A stretch of 64,000 bases of DNA, taken from contig NW_019091498.1 of NCBI RefSeq assembly GCF_001949145.1, positions 124,001 through 188,000 of the forward strand, given 5' to 3'. Shown here in pieces: positions 12,401 through 24,100 of the stretch; position 1 is the first letter of the stretch; each line of letters opens with the position of its first letter. Below the pieces are notes generated by a model, which was given only the letters and a program-made list of their open reading frames with translations, did no database searches and was not told the DNA's origin. The DNA comes from Acanthaster planci (Eukaryota > Echinodermata > Asteroidea > Valvatida > Acanthasteridae). Made by a program: the position numbers and the translations under genes.

Positions 12401-14946
12401 AATGGCATGTTTGTAGTGTCAGTTTCAAGTGTTTGAATCACCTCAACTGTTGGATCACCAACTGAAAATAAAACGAGAAACATAACAATGAACATCGCGG
12501 ACCACACAACACTCTGCTAAATCACAAAATATAGGCCCCATTAATTATACATTTTCACAAGTAGCCCTATTCAAAGAGTCTCCTTTTTTAAGATGGAGTA
12601 TGCATATACATGTATAAAGGTAGGAGAGTCGTATGTAAAAAAAGTATTTAGATCGGAATTATAAGTATAAATTTCCCCTAGAAAAAATTCTTTACAATAC
12701 ATTGTAATGATGCGACGCTATCAATGTCGCAATTTCGTACACATACCTTGGAAAACTGTCTTGAAGATAACCCAAATAAATCTAGGAGGTTCTCCAGCAA
12801 TCTTTGAGTTGCGCTGAACAGCCTGTAGTATGATGGAATATATATTCTCAGGAAGATTACACTCATATAGTAAATTATAAAGTTCACACGAAATTTAGAA
12901 ATAAGGATTCGCTTTTCCTGCTTTTGATTTATTATTTTAAAAATAATAATAAAATATGGTAGGCTATAGAATCTTGCAAAGGCCTTCAGTGAGATGAAAT
13001 AATAATGATAAATAAAACAATAATAATAAATTATAAATAAACAAAATAAATAATAATAAATAAAAACTTAAGGAAATACTTGGATCATTAATTACACACT
13101 TTTTGTCTTATATATTAAGCAGTTTGCGGTTCCCGAGATGAATCCCCAGTTACTTAAAGTTTCACTGAAACACCAATCCAGGAGGAACTTTGCTTACCAG
13201 CAGCAGTTGTGGCACTTGATACCCATGATTCGTGCGGAGAAGATCAAGAACGTACTCAATTCCTCTGCCTTCGATGTTTGTACCGTTTATCCCGAATAGT
13301 ATGTCGCCGTTCCTGCCAAATGAATGGAAGACAAAGGAAGCAACGTGCATTCTGGAATTATTTTTCGGCCACATATCTCATGGAATTATTTCAAGGGGGA
13401 GCAAGTCTTGGGGGGGCTTCGGAATTTTTATGTAAACTTTCATGGCCGTTCTAAGGGTTGAGACTACATTATTGGGTATTTTACACGATGGAAGGGCAAT
13501 AAAATTGGATCAAGCATTCGCATTTTAATATGGAGCTACGAATTGTATTTGACCAATGTGATCTGAGTAGGTAATATGACCAGGAAATTAATCCCTTCTA
13601 GACGGCTCTCGACCAATCAGAAGGCCAGATTTCGCCCCCACATGACCCTCATTAGCATGAAATGAGGAACGGGAATATTCCATTTTACATGGGAGTGTTG
13701 AGTTAGGATGGAGGGGATAAGATCAAGGAATGTATCATTTTACCACCTTATTTTGACTGTTAATGAGGATCATGTATAGGGCGAAATCCGTCCTTTTGAT
13801 AGGTCGAGAGCCATCAGAGAAGGGATATATATGTGTATCGAATTTATTAGTGACCACTTATCTCGAATTTGCTAGCACAAAACACATCGTCTTGCACAGA
13901 CAAGTACACACATCCTTACACAGCTATACTTGTGGGGTATTTCCTTTGTTCTTGTGTACAAAACTCCCACACAACACGCAAAAAATTTCAAATCACTCCA
14001 ATTTAAACCAAATTCACTTTTCTGGGTTGATATTTCGACCGTATATCCCTTTATATAAAACACTTCAATTTGCGACTGATTTTTACCCACCAAAAATTTC
14101 CCCGTTTTGAGTTATTTCCAAATATCAGTTTCGTGAAATGCTTGTGGAGTACCACTTTTGGTACCAATTTTGGTACCCCACAAGTTGAAAAACTGGCCTT
14201 GTGGGGTACTTCCCATTGTTCCGGTACCCCACAAGGCCCCATGTATAAGCACACCCCTTCTTACCGGACACCCACAGCGAAGGCCAGGCCGTTTTCTATG
14301 ATGTTTTGAAAGACGTAACAGCCATCTATATCATTCAAGTCCGCATTGAAGTCCACCGGATCCCTACCAAAACCCACAGGGGGAAGATATACGTGGTCTC
14401 CACATTCCTAGATGCCATTTCATTTGATTGAAATAGAACCAACACATTAACATTTACATGTAAATGGCAGTAGACTAAGTTTAATGTGAATATATCCCGA
14501 TGGCAACTATCACGCCGTTGCAATCTGGCTGTTGTCATATTTCAGGATATTTGTTTTTGCACAGAAGCAGTGGAAGCTCTGCACCAACGTATAAACCACG
14601 TTATATTTCCAACTTGCCATCAATGCCTTCCTCGACTTGTAGGCTGCCTTCATGAGATACCACGCACTGCAAGACGTGCAGTACAATCAGATTGTTCCAG
14701 CGATAATAATTAGAAAAAAAATTATGTGCGTACTCTGAACAGTATAACTGTATCCAAAACAGTGAAAAACCGAGTGAGACTTTCAATTACCCCCTCCAAA
14801 TGAAGCACCCCCCCTCCAAAAAGTTGCATAGTTAAGTATATCCACAGTTTTGTCGTCATACACAAAGCCTAAAACATGCATTTTTTACTCACTTGGGTAT
14901 CAACCTGATGAGATTCTTGAGCCAATCTGGGGTTTCGTTCAGCCAT
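6413..14946 (-). CDS. Copy A: PDZ domain plus IL-1-like beta-trefoil protein
   Basis: Eight coding exons join in phase: 14946-14893, 14407-14265, 13312-13198, 12822-12747, 12461-12267, 8909-8770, 7176-7068, 6492-6413, giving about 303 residues with no signal peptide. Residues ~18-125 form a PDZ domain: a GFGRDPVDF loop, VFQNIIENGLAFAVG, then NGDILFGINGTNIEG and VLDLLRTN, ending PQLLLAVQR. Residues ~125-303 are beta-rich and end in a region like the IL-1 family: PLYLCVKDDKIAFANY, LFLYKY, RLWYNKTY, then FSLESVMAEGMYLGMGE. The LESx...YL...L spacing fits the IL-1 signature as I remember it, with some positions not matching. The PDZ call is strong. The trefoil call is inference from pattern. The start ATG is chosen because it is the only upstream methionine in frame in both copies. 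Copy A is 12 residues shorter at the C-terminus than copy B. Its intron 5 is 3.4 kb because of inserted elements. Transcription is not proven. Confidence 0.68.
7068..7176 (-). CDS. Copy A coding exon 7
   Basis: 36 codons plus one base: NFPSYMTGGKG, DPRLWYNKTYKSAFSLES. Donor GTATTA. The acceptor (CGAAG) is poorer than in copy B, but the exon boundaries match exactly. Confidence 0.75.
8770..8909 (-). CDS. Copy A coding exon 6
   Basis: Acceptor TTAATAG, 140 bases, encoding ALFLYKYSGG, NAVAYSLQSL and a Pro/Thr-rich loop. The donor GTGATA at 8769 is weak; copy B has GTTAGT at the same place. Confidence 0.72.
9335..9535 (-). mobile_element. tRNA-derived SINE in intron 5 of copy A
   Basis: On the minus strand the element has a perfect RNA polymerase III A box (TAGTGTAGCGG, 9506-9496) and a degenerate B box (GGGGTTTAAGTCCC, 9465-9452). 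These are followed by a tRNA-unrelated body with GTTTTCTGTGGGTACTC, a tail seen in marine invertebrate SINEs. Ends are approximate. Confidence 0.65.
10030..11645 (+). mobile_element. Degenerate non-LTR retrotransposon (LINE) in intron 5 of copy A
   Basis: Fragments in three frames give a LINE order: the endonuclease end GLSDHFPIYC, a linker region, STGPDNIPVKFFKDGA, PISIL, the reverse-transcriptase A motif DFQKAFDTVDH (frame broken just before it) and the B motif GVPQGSLLGP followed by NDI. The catalytic YADD segment is absent and most of the endonuclease is missing, so the copy is dead. The 3' end is an AAATA-type tail at 11616-11645. The order resembles CR1/Jockey/Rex-type LINEs. It is inserted opposite to the host gene and accounts for much of the length difference between intron 5 of copies A and B. 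Confidence 0.85.
12267..12461 (-). CDS. Copy A coding exon 5 (first trefoil strands)
   Basis: Acceptor TTTTCAG, donor GTAAGT, 195 bases. Encodes PTVEVIQTLETDTTNMPF, FSWLGPPVD and PLYLCVKDDKIAF. The last segment resembles the LYLSC..DDK strand pair of IL-1beta. Confidence 0.8.
12747..12822 (-). CDS. Copy A coding exon 4
   Basis: Acceptor CTACAG, donor GTATGT, 25 codons plus one base (AVQRNSKIAG...FIWVIFKTVFQ). The first residues are the last PDZ strand; the rest links to the trefoil region. Confidence 0.78.
13000..13070. repeat. AT-rich simple sequence (AATAA-type)
   Basis: Run of AAT/AATAA units in the intron between coding exons 3 and 4 of copy A. No other structure seen. Confidence 0.8.
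13198..13312 (-). CDS. Copy A coding exon 3 (second half of PDZ)
   Basis: Acceptor TTTGGCAG, donor GTAAGC. One base completes the split Arg codon, then NGDILFGINGTNIEGRG and VLDLLRTN. The GD-I-L-x-x-I-N-G core is the most conserved PDZ segment. Confidence 0.85.
13905..14255. repeat. Dispersed repeat R1, copy 1
   Basis: About 350 bases strongly similar to 48790-49122, in the same orientation. Contains several CTTGTGGGGTAC / GTACCCCACAAG inverted motifs, so a MITE-like or short interspersed element is likely. It sits in the intron splitting the two PDZ exons of copy A. Short open frames inside it are repeat-derived. Confidence 0.85.
14265..14407 (-). CDS. Copy A coding exon 2 (first half of PDZ)
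   Basis: Acceptor CTAG before 14407, donor GTAAG at 14264, 47 codons plus two bases. Encodes the PDZ peptide-binding loop and strands up to ENGLAFAVGV. Of the bases, 14321-14364 are identical to copy B. Confidence 0.8.
14893..14946 (-). CDS. Copy A coding exon 1 (N-terminus)
   Basis: ATG at 14946 starts MAERNPRLAQESHQVDTQ, donor GTGAGT at 14892. The exon probably begins at 14983 (TTAAG acceptor, the position equivalent to copy B). It shares the pattern MA...P..A.E(S/T)H with copy B, which fixes the frame; the other frames are not conserved. Confidence 0.55.
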
Positions 14947-14971
14947 TTGAGGTGATTTGGTGACCACACTA

Positions 14972-17900
14972 TCTGGTTTGCTCCTTAACTGATAGGATGA
15001 AAAAATACGATTTCAGACTGTTACGGATGGATTTACTCAAAATAACAAAGACTGTGAAGACTGTACAACAGCGGCGTAACTATGGAGATTAAGTAAATAA
15101 TTGTCGGCATGTTGTCCGTTTCTAAATTATCGGATTAATGTCTTTAAAAAATGAACCAGTGCATCTTTAACCGACCAAAATATTGCAGAAACATACGACA
15201 TTATGTTGGTGGCGCTATAGGTTTTGTCTTGCATGCCATCTTTGTGTATTCAAAAGTTTGGTATGGTTGGTTGAGAGAACTCACCAAGATGAACCAAGAA
15301 CTTCCAGACGGCTTGCGAGACCGAGAAATATAGAATTTCCGTAGAAATATTTACAAGGCTAAATAATTTATTAGGTTCAGTGTATACATGGCGTCGCAGG
15401 GGGTAAGGGGCACTCCTTGATGGGAAAAAGAAAAAACAGCGTGAGAAACTGAAAAACGGGAGTGATGATGCAAAATAAACTACCAATTTGTGTGAATGTA
15501 CATGTACCTTGGAATCGACCCCCTTCCACCATTAATTTGCTGCTATTAAGGGCCCAGTCTCTTCAGCACCCCCCCCCCCGAAAGTCTGGCGACACCTGTG
15601 GTTATGAGGCATCCGTCCTATGAGCCATTTTGTCACTTTGGACGCAAAACGTGCACAATACAGTTTATTATCGTCACACTATGAAAAAAAATCGCATCCC
15701 CATCCCACGGCCTTATCTCCATCCCACTCATTTTTAGACACAATGATATACATGTGTAAACAGCTTTAAGTCTTACGACGTTTCGAAAATTTACCTTCGA
15801 TGTTAAAAACTCGGAAGAAATGGCCCTCCTCGAATCGAACGTTTGCTGGAAAAAGTAGTTGGATCATTCACATTGTGAATTGTAAGTTGCACTATAGCTG
15901 GTGTTATGTTTCTGCTCAACATGTTATTACTTTTAGGAAGCATTCAGATTAAATCTGATTGGGGCATAAATACAATGAAGCGTGTTTGTGCACAGTTATG
16001 GGGGATTTTCTTTGCGCTTCACGTAACTGTCTCGGTGTATTGTTAGGTGGTGTGGAGAGTCATCACTAGTAAATGGCTGTGCAAAACAGCAGAGGTCTGG
16101 AATTCCGTGACAGAGAATGAAAGTCTTGCATTATTATATGAGCATTGACGACAGTTCTGCTTAGAGGATTTTGAGGGAAATTTCTAACAAGGCGGAAAAA
16201 TGAATCTCCTTAAGTAAACAAATTTTACCACAGCAAAATATCCAAAGAGTTGGGTACATTCGGCGTAGAAATAACTGGAAAACTGACGTTTCTGCTTGTG
16301 GTGACATCATACTTTGCTGAGTATGAGAATTCATATTAGCATAGAAATAAAGTTTCCCAAAGTATAGTGCCTTGATAGTAGACTACATTATTTTTGCCGT
16401 TATTTTACAAGATGGGCCAATTTGGGAGTTAGTTATTTGTTACAGCTGTCATTCCATTGACTCGTTACACGCTTTACGTCTGCTTTGAGAAAAATAAAAA
16501 CACAGTGCTTGAATGATCAAACCCAAGATCATTGTCTTGCATAAAACCCATGGACTAGAGTGAGCAAACCATGCGATGTCAATCTGCAGAACAAAAATAT
16601 GGACAGCTGCTCCCCCCTTAAAAAAGTTTTAGGTTACACACGGTCCCGATGGTGCCCTTTTTTCAATACATTGTGTACATGTAATGGAACAGGAAGTGTT
16701 CCACAGGACACACTTTTCCAAGTTGCACCATAGAATAGAGAATACTATAATTGCAGTACCTCTCCCCTTGCAAAAATGTTATCTGGCAAATTAGACAGTG
16801 CCTCTGAAAAACAAATTTGTTCACGCACTCTAAAACTGTTCCAAATGTTTACAGTCAACTTTCAACTTGACAGAACAACTTACCTGCACTGTGACCACCA
16901 GACTCACTTTACACTGCATAGGCCTACGCGAAACTTATAGGCCGAGTAATACTGGATTGTGCCAGAGCCGATACCGGTGTGCGATCAGGCGTCACAGTTC
17001 TAGTTCTAGGAAATAAGGTGCTCAATGTCTGCCATCTCCTATCCCATAACAGGCCCTTTGCGTGCACCGTCCATGAAAGAGCAGGCCCATCTACAGTATT
17101 TTAGCGACTGGTACTTCCAGTCGGTTCCAGATTTTGGGCCTTAACCTACCAGTGATGAAAGCCTAAAGTTGAAGTCTGAGAAATGGCCGGATTCAAACTA
17201 AAATGGCACACCTCATTTTTTTTTCAGGTTCGACAGTCACCACCGATTCTACAAGACAGCGACCTTGCATATGCAAAGTTTTCACAGCCAGTCAGTTCAA
17301 CACTGAAATGAGAAAGCAAGCATGAACTTCGTAAGTAGTTAAATTAGCACGTGGACGTTTGTGCAGAAGTCTCCTAATTTAACACAAGAAGCAGGAGAAG
17401 AAGCCTTCAATTGAACATCCTAACTGTACTTACGCACGATGAACACGTTCACTTTTTCTGCGTATTATATAACAATAAAGACTGCAGTGATGTGGGGTGT
17501 GATGTTTTAACACCCAGTAGACACAAAGCAGCAGAGAGTTTCTCCGAGGATGGTTTCATGTCATATCCCACATCACAGCGATTAGTATGTTGAATTCTTT
17601 TTAGTATTTTCTTAACCTGAAGCCTCTCGGACTTAATCGGAGTGCCCCTAGCTGGCCGTCCTTCTTCGTATGCAAAGAAGGACGCACGGTCTGCGCGGAC
17701 TCGATGCGTCGCTGTGTATTGCTGTGTATTCATGCTGGTTGCACGTGTCTTTACGGAAAACAGTATCTTTAGGTCCAAAATCAAACATTTTGGGGGGAAA
17801 CATGCACGTATCTTTAGTCCCTGGTCCCCCATTACATTCTGCTTGCCATGTTGCCATTAAGACGTCATTATATTAAGGCCACAGTTCACGAGCGTTGCAC

Positions 17901-19260
17901 AAAATGTATTGTCTGTTTTGGATACTGTGTGTTCATTGGCCTAGAACGATCACATGACACTCACCGTGAGACACCTCATTTTGGCGATAGCACGTACATG
18001 CGCACGAGACAGAAGAGCTTCGGGAAGTTCGAGGGCGACAGTTGTCGTTATTTGGTCAGTTTTGCGTGACGTTTTGGACACCGTCGCGCACGCAACGCGT
18101 CCGTCGAGTGTTCAAAACGTTATATCCAACATCTGAGCAGTCAACAATTGTTAAAGTGTGAAAAACGTTGACTTCAACGAGCTTCTGCAAAGGCAGGAAG
18201 AGAAAGCAAAAACAACCGAGTTAAAAACAATTATTTTGTAGTAATTTGTTTCCTTGAATTTTTAAAGAAAAGAAATGCACCTGTATACTCTGTGCCAAAG
18301 CTGGATATTCGTCAGCCCGTTTTGTTTCCTCTAGCTTCCCCACCCCACCCCAAGCCAGGTCAGTGTTAATAACACAAGCACTGACAGCCCAACATTTTTA
18401 AAACTGAACTGTGGGAGTCTGGTAAATCGTTGCTATATATAATATAATGTGTAGCGCTATAGATCAATTCGCGAGCGATGTAATAATTCTCTGTTTCCTT
18501 GAAGGTTCTCGTTTTAAAACGAGCAACTTATGATGTGAACAGAGAGCTCGCTGAGTGTGATTTGAGTCTAATACCTCCCATAAGTACATCACTGAAATAC
18601 TAGGGCTGGCCAATTCAAATCATCGATATAACTTTCGATTTGAATCAAGTGATTTTTAATCAACATTCTCATTTTTTATGACAAAAGTGTTATTATTCAT
18701 TTTTCCCCATCACTATGAACGATGAAAATGTCCAAATTTAGCACATTTTTAGTGACACTTCTCTGAACCTTCAGAACCTTTTGATAAGAACTGTAGAAGC
18801 ACGTGCAGAAGCAATTATTTTATTGTTCTGTTCATGCAGCTTAAAAACGTTTATGTTTTCAATAAACACGCTTGATTCAATACATGAATAAAAAAACAAT
18901 TATCTATTACAGTTCCAACTGTAAGTCAAGTTAAGTTAGATTAGTTAGCTTAGATCACAAGGTACTGTTTTGTCAAGTTTTCCACCTGCGTGTTGAAGCT
19001 TTGACATTTTGTTGGGAACCTTTGGGTCTCTTGCAAACAGTCTCAACAGCAGCATGATATCAGCAAATAATCAATCATTCCGGGAAATAATTCAGTTTCA
19101 CTATACAAAAAGACAAGTGAACTTGAAGAGAACGTTCAAGGGGAACCGATGGGGATTTCCCCACATACCATCAAAAGCTCTCATTCAATAGCCTACAGAC
19201 TTGCTTCCTGTCCAGCTGTCTGCTGAAAATTGCTCTGAATTCTGAATCCCACAGAGTCGT
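14972..19260 (-). other. Copy A upstream, probably non-coding exons
   Basis: Three segments match copy B in order and carry splice signals: a first exon ending at 19169 (donor GTATGT; matched block 19140-19260), a second ending at 16884 (donor GTAAGT), and a third at 15845-15795 (acceptor TTTTTCCAG, donor GTAAAT). Reading frames differ between copies through these exons, and copy A has a stop just inside exon two in the only frame compatible with the third exon. They are therefore best read as 5' UTR. Confidence 0.45.
17657..17684. repeat. Perfect 10-bp stem hairpin
   Basis: CGTCCTTCTT and AAGAAGGACG separated by an 8-base loop, within an intron of the upstream part of copy A. No terminator or RNA gene is implied. 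Confidence 0.7.
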
Positions 19261-19269
19261 GTGTAATTT

Positions 19270-20860
19270 CAAGCCACAGGTAATGCGGGCAAAGTTTAAA
19301 AACAGTGGGCCGTCCCCTGATATTAAATGTATTTCGCCTGGGGTTGGGGACCTGGAACCAGTCTAAATGATTTTGCCGCTGACCCTGTTTTTGCGTTATT
19401 GAACATGGACAAGATTAACTCTCATGTTGCGTTTGATGTAAGTGATTTTGCAGTCATCATGCAGTTTATTGTGGGCCTAACTAAGCACTGATGTGTTACT
19501 CGTACATATAGGCAAAATTCAATGTGAAGTGTGAGCAAATGATGTATTCAAATGATATAAATCCGACCAAAATAAAATCATTCAATATAGTATTGTAGGA
19601 ACATTATTAGGACAATAAAAGGAAACATTACATGTCATGCAACACAGGGTCTAGGGATTTGTAACAGATGGCTCTGTCTTCTTCGCATCTTCTGTTGTCT
19701 TTTTGCATTACATTAGTTTGACTGTCTATCTGCCAGTGGCCTGTCTACTTTTAAGACATCGGGAGAGATATGGATAGTATCAGGCTATGTATCTCATAGG
19801 CTATATGATTCGATTGTGGGAAATACTGAGAAAAAAGTTAAGTTTTTATCAAGGGCTTCATTACGGCAGTTGGTATCTTTCAAAAGAATGTACCACTTGA
19901 TTTAGTTCAGTAATCATGAATATTCCAACTTTAACTTCTCAAACATTTTCACATGTTACTTTTGTATTCACGTACATGATTTGAATGCTTCGCTAGGCAA
20001 CACTGCACAGAAATTGGCTGTTTATTTAGTGAAATAGACTGATGAAAAGTAAAACGGAATTGCAGACGTGCCTTCGATTTCAAATTACAACTAAATGTCA
20101 ATATGCTAAATTCGCTGCACATTCGGGTGCACCCCCATTGAAATAGAATTATCGTTTGTTAAATAGAAACACGGATTTTGAACGTTCATTCTATTTTGCA
20201 CGAAAGCTATTGATTCTTATGTCACATTTTCCAAATATGGCTGATAAAAACCCATATAAGACTGATATTTACCACAGAGACACAGGAAAAGTGGAAATCC
20301 CAAACATTTCCCCTACTGTACTGTGCTTGAGCTAGTAATACGCTGCTGCAGGTATGTTATTGCTATTTTGAACGATTTAAAGAGTTACCTTGCAAAAAGC
20401 TACCAAAGCGTCTGTGTCATTATACGATCCCCTTCATTTTATGTAGCGGCATACAGCGTGTATACAGATCTGTTACTGCCGTATGTTAAGACACCTATCT
20501 GGCTACGTATCTTGGAACACCTGTTTCATACTTACATCTTTCTTTTCTGTCGGGTACATTTTCTTCAAAGGGGGTTTCTTACTAAGTATCTTTACAGAAA
20601 CGATTTAATTTATTCCAAAAAAACCGAAGAGATTACGAATACGAAAAATATGGGAAAATATTTTTTAAAGTGTGAGAAATTATTCTGAAGTAGCCTGGAG
20701 AAATGTTAAAATTTGACAAACGGGCATCTTGATTTGAAAGGTAATCAATGATCCTTGATTTTGAAACCGTGCTAAAATATCTCCACTGTCTCTGTGGTAG
20801 GCAGATGTATATGTTTGTTACTTGAACCGGCTGTAACTAGGCCTATATATGAAATAACAA
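19270..20860. other. Spacer between the two duplicated units
   Basis: No gene recognised. It lies between the conserved 5' block of copy A and the 3' flank of copy B, so it should contain the junction of the tandem duplication. A plus-strand frame at 20323-20688 has no recognisable features. Confidence 0.45.
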
Positions 20861-21069
20861 TATTTATTTTTTAACATTTTATTTCAAATGCAAGTTAAAA
20901 TACGAAGACCGTATAAAAAGCAGTGTCGGGCCCATAATGACTGTTCGTGGGCGCCCACAGCTATCAATTGTACTAAACAAAAGGCACTAGATGTATAGAT
21001 ACAAACGAGCCCCCTTGAAGGTCAAATGAAATATGGCCAGCAAAGTGGTATCTTCTAGGCAGCATTGCC

Positions 21070-21185
21070 TCAAACGCCAGACTGTTCCAACTTCGGTGCC
21101 TTTATGGAGCTGATGTTGACCTTCAGTTCAGTTTTTTCCTTTGATAACATGGCTCCACCAGTCTCACTCATGCCAAGGTACATTC
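21070..21185 (-). CDS. Copy B coding exon 8 (C-terminus)
   Basis: Acceptor CCACTACAG; GMYLGMSETGGAMLSKEK, VNISSIKAPKLEQSGV, stop TGA at 21070-21072. The tail beyond VNIS is absent from copy A. Confidence 0.82.
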
Positions 21186-24100
21186 CTGTAGTGGGAAATA
21201 AATACAAAAACGCAGTTGGCCGTTGAAATCGACTCAGGAAAATCAATGTGTCAATTATCCCAAATACAGGATTAGCCCTTAGGGAGAAATAGACAAGGAT
21301 CTCACATTAATACCCTATTCCTTGGACCCTACGAATACCTCGGACTACATAGACTGGGCGGAGTCCAGAGGCACACCATCCTTCCATTCCATACCGTTTG
21401 TCCATGATACCGATGGAAGATTTCACAAGCAGTTCACATATAAACATTTCTCTGATGCATCAAGTGTAATTGCACAGGGGGGTGTTGGGAGGATAATATT
21501 TTCCCTTTGTCTTCAACTCTGTACTCCCTTTCTCCCTGCCTATTTGATGAAAACTCTTTTCTTTCGCTGAACTGCGAAATAATTTAAGTCCATGACTTAT
21601 ACCACCGTGCGCGTTTGCTGCCTTCTTGCTAGTTTACAGCTTAAGTTGGTTCTTGGTTTTTGCAACGAAAATGGCGTCCTCTCTTGGTGGAGCTCGAGGT
21701 TCATGGCTGAGATAATAAATTATTGGTATATGCTATGCATTTAATTTTCCTCACCATCATTCTCTTTATCTCAGCTACAGCACAATAAAGTTTTCATAAA
21801 ACGCAATGCATTTGGAGGGTAAAACACCTAACATTTGAATCATTTCTTTACCTTCCGCCTGTGCGCTTTCAAGAGAAAATCCAGTCTCGTAAATCTTTTC
21901 GTACCACAGACGGGAAGCCTCTTTAATATCTTTGCTATCAATCATCCACGACGGAAAATCCTGAAATTAAAGCGTAAAGAGTGAAATGTAATTAATGAAT
22001 GGTTTTCATAATAATTCCACATGTACACCAAAGGAAATTTGAGAACAATTTTTTTCTTCTTGGCTACGGATTATTGTGTCACAACTAGGAAATTTCGTAT
22101 CGGTACATTTAGTGTAAAAATGGCGAAATGCATGTGAGCAATTTTTCAGGCTAAGAAAGCAACATAGATACGCGTATTGAACTTACTCATACCCTCGAAC
22201 TGATTACTTTTCTGGACATTATGCAGATAACTTTTGTGGACTGATAAGAAGCGAATCAATCAAAATATTTGACATATTCTTCTCTCGAAACATAATAGGA
22301 ACCCGGACGGCAATCAAGTTTCTGCCATAACGGAAGTGTTTTTAAAGCTCAGCAATCTGTGTAAGGATAAAGCAACCGTGTTTGAGTGATCAATTAAGAA
22401 GTGCACTAACCAGAACTTCTACGGTGTTTTCGGCCGACCGTGCTGGAGTGTTACGTTTTGGTTGCAGATCTGGAGGCTTGAGGGATTGTAAAGAATACGC
22501 CACAACGTTGCCCTCTGCCGCTTTACCACCCACGTACTTGTACATATAGAACGCACCTTTAAACAACCATAATTGGGATTGTGTCCAGGTCATTTCCTAT
22601 TCATGAATCCAGATCAACAAGGCTGTGCAGACCTAAAGCTGGCCCTTGATGTAATTGACGGCCATTTTGGCAATGGTTACCTATTGGATGTGCCATTGGG
22701 CTATTTTTGTTAGAATGTTGTCGGACAAGGCGGATCCTGCTCTTGTAAAGTGATGAAAGGTTTCTTTCTGATCACGAACTTGAATTAGTCTTGTAGTCAC
22801 TAATTTATCTTACAGGCGTATCTTAATGTAATTACAGGATGATACTACATGTACCAGCTCTGAAGTTTTGACATTTTCGCTTTCCTTACGAAAACACCGT
22901 TGGAGGAGGCAGGTTGCAGAAAGGATGTGCGTGTTTGTTGTCATGTTGGCTTATTCACACTTACTGCTTGGGCCGTATTTTGCAAACACCATCTTGTCAT
23001 CTGCAACACTGAGATATAGTGGAGGATCCCCACCAATATAAATATCTACTTTATCGACGGGTGGTCCCAGCCACGAGAACGACGGACCGACATCGATGAA
23101 TGGCATCTTCGCAGTGTCATTCACAAGCGTCTGAATCACCTCGACTGTTGGGCCACCAACTGCAAATAATATGAGAAATATAACAGTGAATATCTCGGCC
23201 CATATTACAGTGTATGCTGAATCACAGAATGCACTATTAATAATAAATGTTAATTTAATAATAATAATTTATAGTGCGCCCTTTCCACCGAAGTAAAAAT
23301 ATTACACATTATTTTCCACGTGCAGCCATGTTAATAGAGCCTCCGCTTTTAAGGATGAAGTGTGCATGTACGCAGATTGGAGATCCCAATTACGTTATAT
23401 ATTCACTTGCAAAGAATCGTATTGAAAAAATTAATTCAATAGGATAAATCCCGTTGAAAGATGATTGCTTTACAGCGGCTCTGGTGATTTTAATTGTAAA
23501 CGACACACTTGGAATCCGAATCTTGAGCCCTCACGTTGAAAAACCACCTTGAAGATGACCCAAATAAACTCTGGAAATTCTCCAGCAATCTCTGAGTTGC
23601 GCTGAACAGCCTGTAGTATGTATGACAACATAATGAGAACATAATTACCAGGAGGTATATATTTATGACGTTTACATGAAGTTTACTGATGAGGGAGGTT
23701 GACAACATCTTGCAAGGGACCAACAGTAGGAAAGGTTTTTTAAATGGAGGCTGGGGTTGATTTTCACCTGGTAAATTGCACACTTCATGTCTTTCATATC
23801 ATACAATATAGTGAATCAGTTTGAGGTTCAAGGGATGAAGTGTCCAGTTATTAAAATAGTTACCGAAAACACCGGGCCGAGTGGACTTTTGCTTACCAGC
23901 AGCAGTTGTGGCACTTGATACCCATGATTCGTGCGGAGAAGATCAAGAACGTACTCAATGCCTCTGCCCTCGATGGTCGTACCGTTTATTCCAAACAGTA
24001 CGTCCCCGTTCCTGTCAAATTTTGCGAGCAAAAAGAAACGATGTGTGAGTGCATTTGTGGTTGGGACGATAAATGTTCGCAACGGTGAAAGTACAAACTG

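Noticed and set aside
17449-17832. 127-codon minus-strand open frame in the copy A leader region
   Set aside because: Contains a hairpin, overlaps frames on the other strand, and has no homologous segment in copy B.
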